Part shown: positions 53,531-64,000 of the stretch, piece by piece
Layout of the letters: the number at the start of each line of letters is the position of its first letter
How positions within the stretch are numbered: position 1 is the stretch's first letter
Assembly: GCF_025486315.1 (NCBI RefSeq)
Contig: NZ_JAOOPY010000001.1
Coordinates: forward strand, 372,001-436,000
Length of the DNA stretch: 64,000 bases
Direction: 5' to 3'
Source of the DNA: Variovorax sp. N23
Lineage (GTDB): Bacteria; Pseudomonadota; Gammaproteobacteria; Burkholderiales; Burkholderiaceae_C
The notes under the pieces: generated by a model
Told to the model about the DNA's origin: nothing
The model's database searches: none
What the model saw: the letters and a program-made list of their open reading frames with translations, nothing else
Translations under genes and position numbers: made by a program

Positions 53531-55665
<2,135 letters not shown>

Positions 55666-55743
55666 GGCAACGGTGCGCGGTCGGCGAAGGAAGAGGAACG
55701 TGCCCGAGGGCGAGGCAAGCCGCGTGCCACGGCGTCGGCAGGG

Positions 55744-56451
55744 TCAGGGCAGCCGATCGCTGTCCTCGCGCTCTTTCAGCGAGCGCCCGCGGCGCGGCCA
55801 CCATTCCTCGATGCGTTCGGCCGCCCAGTCCTTGCCGCCCAGGCCGAAGGCCAGCGCGATGGCGAAGACCACGCCGCCCAGCAGGATCAGAAAGCTCTCG
55901 CGGATGATGTCGCCGCCGACCCTGATCTGGTCGAGCGCGATCAGGATCACGAAGGCCATCACCGCGTACTGCGCCAGTTTGCCCAGCAGCAGCGCGTCCT
56001 GCATCTTCACGTTGCGGCAGTAGGTCGTCACGGTGTCGCCGATGAAACGCGCGAAGTAGGCGCCGAAGGCCAGCACCAAGAGCGCGACGAACACATTGGG
56101 CACGAACCACACCACGCGGCCGAGCAGGTCGGTGATGTAGGTCAGCCCCAGGCCGTTGAAGGCGATGAGCAGCGCCGCCAGGATGACCAGCCAGTACACC
56201 AGCACGCCGAAGATGGTGGTGGTGTCCCCGGTCATGCCGCCCTGGCGCAGGAAGCCGTCCAGACCCGAGCGCTCGGTGAGCACGGGGAAGTTGATGGCGC
56301 GCATGGCCTTCACGACGGCGAAGCGCGCCACTTTGGCGAGCAGCCAGCCGGCGATGACCACCACGACGGCGATCAGCAGGCGCGGCAGGAAGGCGCCGAT
56401 CTGGTAGAGGATGGCCCGTACGGGCTCGAGGTGGATGCTGAAATTGTCCAT
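55744..56451 (-). CDS. MscS-like conserved transmembrane-helix protein
   Basis: A 235-residue inner-membrane protein with about five hydrophobic segments (for example LLIAVVVVIAGWLLAKVARF at residues 25–44 and VWFVPNVFVALLVLAFGAYF). The repeated conserved TM helix, containing AGWLLAK and FVALLVLAFGAYFARF, is that of small-conductance mechanosensitive channel relatives. The large cytoplasmic MscS beta domain is absent, so it may be a channel subunit or regulator, not a full MscS. It sits between treS::maltokinase and glgX in the trehalose cluster, in the same direction. Confidence 0.75.
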   Translation of the reverse strand: MDNFSIHLEPVRAILYQIGAFLPRLLIAVVVVIAGWLLAKVARFAVVKAMRAINFPVLTERSGLDGFLRQGGMTGDTTTIFGVLVYWLVILAALLIAFNGLGLTYITDLLGRVVWFVPNVFVALLVLAFGAYFARFIGDTVTTYCRNVKMQDALLLGKLAQYAVMAFVILIALDQIRVGGDIIRESFLILLGGVVFAIALAFGLGGKDWAAERIEEWWPRRGRSLKEREDSDRLP

Positions 56452-56492
56452 GGTGTCTCTCCGGGTGCCGGGTGTCGCGGTGCTTCAGTCGT

Positions 56493-59867
<3,375 letters not shown>

Positions 59868-59889
59868 GACCACGGGGCCTCTCTTCTTT

Positions 59890-62025
59890 TCACAGGAAGT
59901 ATTCGAAGTCGTTCTCGTCGCGGGTGCGGCGTCGCACCCGCAGCACGTGCGCCGGCGTGCTCTGCGGCTCGAGCATGACGTAGTGCCATTCGCCCTGCCA
60001 CAGGAAGCGCTGGTCGCTCAGCAGGTCGTGCACCTGGAAGGACTGGCCGGCCGGCACACCGATCGATTCGGGCGCAAGGCCGATCCAGCCGGACTGCGCG
60101 TTGTGCGGGTCGAGGTTGACGACCGTGACCACCACGTTGCTGCCGTCGTCCGAGGACTTCACGTAGGCCAGCAGCTGGTCGTTCTCGACCGGCAGGAAGC
60201 GCAGCGTCGCGTTGGTCTGCAGGGCCGGGTTGTCGTGGCGGATGCGGTTGATGCGCGCGATGAAGGGCGCCAGGCTGTGCGGCATGTCGGTCGGCCAGGT
60301 GCGCAGCTGGTACTTCTCCGAATCGAGGTATTCCTCGCTGCCCGCGTGGCGCGGCTTGTGTTCGAGCAGCTCGTAGGCCGGGCCGTAGATGCCGTAGCTG
60401 GCCGCCAGCGTGGCGGCCAGCGCCAGCCGCAGGCGGAACATCGGTGCCTCGCCGCTCTGCAACTGCTCGTGCAGGATGTCCGGCGTGTTGGGCCAGACGT
60501 TGGGGCGGAAGTAGTCGTGGCCGGGGCCCTGCGACAGCTCGGTGAAGTACTCCGTCAGCTCCTGCTTGGTGTTGCGCCAGGTGAAGTAGGTGTACGACTG
60601 CGAGAAACCGAGCTTGGCCAGCCGGTGCATCACCTTCGGCCGGGTGAAGGCTTCGGCCAGGAAGAGAACTTCGGGGTGTTCGCGCTTGATCTCCGTGATG
60701 ACCCATTCCCAGAACGGGAAGGCCTTGGTATGCGGGTTGTCGACGCGGAAGATCGTCACGCCCTCGGCTATCCAGTGGTCGAACACGCTCTTCAATTCGG
60801 TCCACAGCCCCTGCCAGTCGTCGCACTCGAAGTTGAAGGGGTAGATGTCCTGGTACTTCTTGGGCGGGTTCTCGGCGTACTGCACCGTGCCGTCGGGCCG
60901 CCAGCGGAACCAGTCCGGGTGCGCCTTGACGTAGGGATGGTCGGGCGCGCACTGGAAGGCGATGTCCAGGGCGATTTCGAGGCCGTGCCTGCCGGCTTCG
61001 GCCACCAGGTGCCGGAAGTCCTCGGGTGTGCCGAGCGCGGGCAAGATGGATTTGTGGCCGCCTTCCTCGGCGCCGATGGCCCACGGGCTGCCGACGTCGT
61101 CGGGCTCGGTGACGAGTGCGTTGTTCTTGCCCTTGCGGTCGACGCGGCCGATCGGGTGGATCGGCGGGAAGTACAGCACGTCGAAGCCCATCTTCTGGAT
61201 CGCGGGCAGGCGTGCCTCGACGTCGCGGAAGGTGCCGTGCTCGCCGAGCACGGTGCCGGCCGAGCGCGGGAAGAGTTCGTACCAGCTGCTAAAGCGTGCG
61301 CGTGCGCGGTCGACCACCAGCGACAGCTCGGCGCCGTAGCGTGCCTCCAGGCGGCGGTCTGGATAGAGCGACGCCAGGGCTTCCAACTGCTCGTCGAGCG
61401 CCAGCGCCTTGAGGGCCGTGCTGGTGACCGTTTCGTCAGCCGCAGCGCGGTCGAGTTCGACCGCCAGGCGCGTGAGCGTGGCGGCGTCGTCGCCCGTGGC
61501 ACGCCCTGCGGCGGCTGCGACCTCGAGCGCACCGACCTTGGCGGCGATGCGGATGTCGGCATCGTCGACGCGACGCGTCAGCTCGTGGCGCCACGACGCG
61601 AAGCCATCCACCCACGCCAGCACCGAGTAGACGTAGCGGCCCGGCACCGGTGGCGTGAAGCCTCCCTTCCACACGTCGTTGTGGAGGAGGGCGAGCGGCG
61701 CCTCGTGCACCGTGGTGTCGCCCTCGCGCCACCACTGGACGACCGCGCGCAGCACGTCGTGGCCATCGGTGAAGCAATGGGCCGTGATCTCGAAAGGCTC
61801 GCCCGCGATGCGCTTGACCGCGAAGCGGCCGCCATCGACGTTGGGCAGGACCGCGTCGATCACCGCGCGGATGCGGCCTTCCTTGGGCAGGCTGTGCGGA
61901 TGCGCGATCAACGCGGCGGTCTGTGTTTCGGGGATGGCCGGCGCGGCAGCCGTGGTGCTGTCCCTGGATGCGCGTCCCGGCTTCGCGGCTGGCGTCGGTG
62001 TGCTCTTCGATGGGCTCTTAGGCAT
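59890..62025 (-). CDS. glgE: Alpha-1,4-glucan:maltose-1-phosphate maltosyltransferase
   Basis: A 711-residue GH13_3 enzyme that extends alpha-1,4 glucan with maltose from maltose-1-phosphate. Nucleophile Asp429 is in FRVDNPHTKAFPFWEW and acid Glu458 in FLAEAFTRPKVM. Substrate-side motif PIGRVDRKGKNNAL is also present. Its N-terminal 50 residues are low complexity. ATG at 62025 overlaps the glgB stop by 8 bp; a TTG lies 9 bp before it. It takes its substrate from treS::mak. Confidence 0.95.
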   Translation of the reverse strand: MPKSPSKSTPTPAAKPGRASRDSTTAAAPAIPETQTAALIAHPHSLPKEGRIRAVIDAVLPNVDGGRFAVKRIAGEPFEITAHCFTDGHDVLRAVVQWWREGDTTVHEAPLALLHNDVWKGGFTPPVPGRYVYSVLAWVDGFASWRHELTRRVDDADIRIAAKVGALEVAAAAGRATGDDAATLTRLAVELDRAAADETVTSTALKALALDEQLEALASLYPDRRLEARYGAELSLVVDRARARFSSWYELFPRSAGTVLGEHGTFRDVEARLPAIQKMGFDVLYFPPIHPIGRVDRKGKNNALVTEPDDVGSPWAIGAEEGGHKSILPALGTPEDFRHLVAEAGRHGLEIALDIAFQCAPDHPYVKAHPDWFRWRPDGTVQYAENPPKKYQDIYPFNFECDDWQGLWTELKSVFDHWIAEGVTIFRVDNPHTKAFPFWEWVITEIKREHPEVLFLAEAFTRPKVMHRLAKLGFSQSYTYFTWRNTKQELTEYFTELSQGPGHDYFRPNVWPNTPDILHEQLQSGEAPMFRLRLALAATLAASYGIYGPAYELLEHKPRHAGSEEYLDSEKYQLRTWPTDMPHSLAPFIARINRIRHDNPALQTNATLRFLPVENDQLLAYVKSSDDGSNVVVTVVNLDPHNAQSGWIGLAPESIGVPAGQSFQVHDLLSDQRFLWQGEWHYVMLEPQSTPAHVLRVRRRTRDENDFEYFL

Positions 62026-63910
62026 GGGTCTCAAGCTTCAGGATCAGGGTGGAAAGAGGCGGCAGCGTCAGCGTCAGCGCGTGCGGGTGGCCGTGGGCCG
62101 GCAGCGGCGAGGACTCGACCGTGCCCATGTTGCCCCAGCCGGCACCACCGTAGTCGCGCGCGTCGCTGTTGAGCAGTTCGCGCCACAGGCCGGGCAGCGG
62201 CACGCCCAGGCGGTAGTTGGTGCGGGGCAGCGGCGTGAGGTTGCACACCACCAGCACCGGGTCGCCGTTGCGCGCCTTGCGCAGGAAGGCGAAGACGCTG
62301 TTCTGTGCGTCGTCGGCCTCGACCCACTCGAAGCCTTCGGGCGAGAAGTCGAGCTCGTACAGCGCGGGTTCGGCCTTGTACACGCGGTTGAGTTCGCGCA
62401 CGAAATGCTGCAGCCCGCCGTGGCCTTGCTGGCCGGTGACCCACCATTCGAGTTCGCCGTCGTGCGTCCATTCGCGCCGCTGACCGAACTCGCCGCCCAT
62501 GAAGAGCAGCTTCTTGCCGGGGTGTGCCCACATCAGGCCGAACAGCGCGCGCAGGTTCGCGAATTGCTGCCAGGCATCGCCGGGCATCTTGTGGATGAGC
62601 GAGCCCTTGCCGTGCACCACCTCGTCGTGCGAGAGCGGCAGCACGAAGTTCTCGTTGAAGGCATAGACCAGCGAGAAGGTGAGCTGGTGATGGTGGTGCC
62701 GGCGGTGCACCGGGTCCTTCGCGAAGTACGACAGCGTGTCGTGCATCCACCCCATGTTCCACTTCATGCCGAAGCCCAGGCCACCCATGTCGGTGGGCCG
62801 CGAGACCATCGGCCAGGCGGTCGATTCCTCGGCGACCGACACGGTGTCGGGGTGCTCGCGGTAGACCGCGCGGTTGAGGTCGCGCAGGAAGCCGATGGCC
62901 TCGAGGTTCTCGCGGCCCCCGTGAATGTTGGGAATCCACTCGCCGGGCTGGCGCGCGTAGTCGAGGTAGAGCATCGACGCCACCGCGTCGACCCGCAGGC
63001 CATCCAGGTGGTAGCGCTCGAGCCAGAACAGCGCCGACGAGATCAGGACGCTGCGCACCTCGTTGCGGCCGTAGTTGAAGATGCTCGAGTTCCATTCCGG
63101 ATGGAAGCCCTGGCGCGGGTCCGCATGCTCGAACAGGTGCGTGCCGTCGAAAAAGGCCAGGCCGTGGGCGTCGGTCGGGAAGTGCGAGGGCACCCAGTCC
63201 AGCAGCACGCCGATGCCGCGCTGGTGCATGTGGTCGACGAAGGCCATGAAGTCCTGCGGCGTGCCGTAGCGCGAGGTCGGCGCGAAGTAGCCGGTGGTCT
63301 GGTAGCCCCAGGAGCCGTAGAAGGGGTGCTCGGTCACCGGCATCAGCTCGACGTGGGTGAAGCCCATGTCGACCATGTAGTCGGCCAGCCGCTCGCCCAG
63401 CTCGCGCCAGCCCAGCATCTGGCCGTCCTGCCGCTGCCAGGAGCCGGCGTGCAGTTCGTAGGTCGACATCGGCGCGTCGAGCGCGTTCTTCGGGCCGCGT
63501 GCGGCCATCCACGCATCGTCGTTCCAGGTGTGCTCGAGCGACCAGACGCGCGAGCCGGTGGCCGGCGGCGGTTCGGCGTAGAAGGCGAAGGGATCGGCCT
63601 TCTCCAGCACGTTGCCGTTCGCGGCGGAGAAGATGCGGTATTTGTAGACGGCGCCGCGCACGGCTTGCGGGTCGAAGCCTTCCCACACGCCGCTGCCGTC
63701 CGCGCGCGGCGCCAGGCGCATCGCGCTGTCGTCCCAGCCGTTCCAGTCGGCGATCACCGACACCGCCTGCGCATTGGGCGCCCACACCGCGAAGCTGGCG
63801 CCTCCTCCGGGCTGGAGGTGGCAGCCCATGGTGTCGTGCAGTTTCGCGTGCGTGCCTTCGCGGAAAAGCCAGACGTCATGCTCGCTGAGGCGAGGGGGTT
63901 CGATGTGCAC
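62018..63910 (-). CDS. glgB: 1,4-alpha-glucan branching enzyme
   Basis: A 630-residue GH13_9 enzyme that makes alpha-1,6 branches. CBM48 domain near residues 35–120 (SFAVWAPNAQAVSVIADWNGWD), catalytic region with TYELHAGSW, HLDGLRVDAVASMLYLDYAR, VAEESTAWP and LSHDEVVHGKGSL. First gene of the cluster. The GTG at 63910 is preceded by AAGGAA at 7 bp; an in-frame GTG at 63952 would put a hairpin inside the coding region. Works with glgE to build branched glucan. Confidence 0.93.
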   Translation of the reverse strand: MHIEPPRLSEHDVWLFREGTHAKLHDTMGCHLQPGGGASFAVWAPNAQAVSVIADWNGWDDSAMRLAPRADGSGVWEGFDPQAVRGAVYKYRIFSAANGNVLEKADPFAFYAEPPPATGSRVWSLEHTWNDDAWMAARGPKNALDAPMSTYELHAGSWQRQDGQMLGWRELGERLADYMVDMGFTHVELMPVTEHPFYGSWGYQTTGYFAPTSRYGTPQDFMAFVDHMHQRGIGVLLDWVPSHFPTDAHGLAFFDGTHLFEHADPRQGFHPEWNSSIFNYGRNEVRSVLISSALFWLERYHLDGLRVDAVASMLYLDYARQPGEWIPNIHGGRENLEAIGFLRDLNRAVYREHPDTVSVAEESTAWPMVSRPTDMGGLGFGMKWNMGWMHDTLSYFAKDPVHRRHHHHQLTFSLVYAFNENFVLPLSHDEVVHGKGSLIHKMPGDAWQQFANLRALFGLMWAHPGKKLLFMGGEFGQRREWTHDGELEWWVTGQQGHGGLQHFVRELNRVYKAEPALYELDFSPEGFEWVEADDAQNSVFAFLRKARNGDPVLVVCNLTPLPRTNYRLGVPLPGLWRELLNSDARDYGGAGWGNMGTVESSPLPAHGHPHALTLTLPPLSTLILKLETHA

Positions 63911-63926
63911 GGGTGCGTTCCTTGTT

Positions 63927-63946
63927 GCGCCGGAAAAGTCCGGCGC
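63927..63946. promoter_or_regulatory. Perfect hairpin in the glgB leader
   Basis: GCGCCGGA-AAAG-TCCGGCGC is an 8-bp perfect stem with a 4-base loop, 17 bp upstream of the chosen glgB start. Without a T-run it is not a typical terminator. It may regulate translation, or it may lie in the coding region if the start is at 63952. Confidence 0.45.
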
Positions 63947-64000
63947 TTCCACTTCGGGCCTGAAGCCTTTAGCCTACGCCACCCGCTTGACATCGCGGGC

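Noticed and set aside
55744-56451. Calling this protein a full MscS channel
   Set aside because: The MscS beta domain and vestibule region are not present; only the repeated transmembrane helix motif is visible.

Overview
The window is GC-rich, densely coded and free of any complete insertion sequence, integrase or CRISPR array that I can see. Gene content and order point to a soil or plant-associated betaproteobacterium of the Comamonadaceae (Variovorax/Acidovorax-like). The pointers are glnA–ntrB–ntrC with a sigma-54 promoter, vanillate demethylase genes, a GlgE/TreS/TreYZ cluster with large fusion proteins, and the short G-rich dispersed repeats that occur twice here. This assignment is inference from content, not from a search.

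Layout. 0–5 kb: a membrane fatty-acid-hydroxylase/sterol-desaturase homologue, then a minus-strand aromatic-acid operon (AAHS transporter, vanillate O-demethylase oxygenase and reductase, MarR regulator) with a palindromic operator candidate before the transporter. 5–14 kb: plus-strand genes for gamma-glutamyltranspeptidase, RsuA pseudouridine synthase, a YVTN beta-propeller, a polysaccharide deacetylase, a second sterol-desaturase homologue carrying an in-frame dispersed repeat, an EI24-like membrane protein, a MoaB/CinA-type protein and glutamine synthetase. 14–17.3 kb: a small secreted protein and ntrBC. 17.3–26.4 kb: lipoprotein, exonuclease III, an aldehyde/alcohol dehydrogenase pair, a one-domain response regulator, a YqjD/YqjE-like membrane cluster, and a tight minus-strand run ccdA–ccdB–thyA–folA–nitronate monooxygenase.

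26.4–38.8 kb: FAD-linked D-2-hydroxyacid dehydrogenase, DUF2069 protein, YihY/BrkB protein, thioredoxin-like protein, alpha/beta hydrolase, a long imperfect inverted repeat, O-acetylhomoserine sulfhydrylase, a CBS protein with a GAF histidine kinase, and a polar amino acid ABC transporter (two permeases and a binding protein, no ATPase gene) with threonine aldolase and a divergent LysR regulator. 38.9–46.5 kb: a complete tripartite RND efflux system (outer membrane factor, adaptor, pump) divergent from its likely two-component system, whose kinase has almost no periplasmic domain.

46.5–64 kb: one minus-strand alpha-glucan/trehalose cluster, glgB–glgE–treS::maltokinase–MscS-like protein–glgX–treZ–malQ::treY. 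Together these enzymes can convert trehalose and maltose to maltose-1-phosphate, polymerise it (GlgE), branch it (GlgB), debranch it (GlgX), rearrange it (MalQ) and release trehalose (TreY/TreZ). This is a closed cycle, probably used in osmotic and desiccation tolerance. A small-conductance mechanosensitive-channel-like membrane protein in the middle fits that role. The window ends just upstream of glgB.
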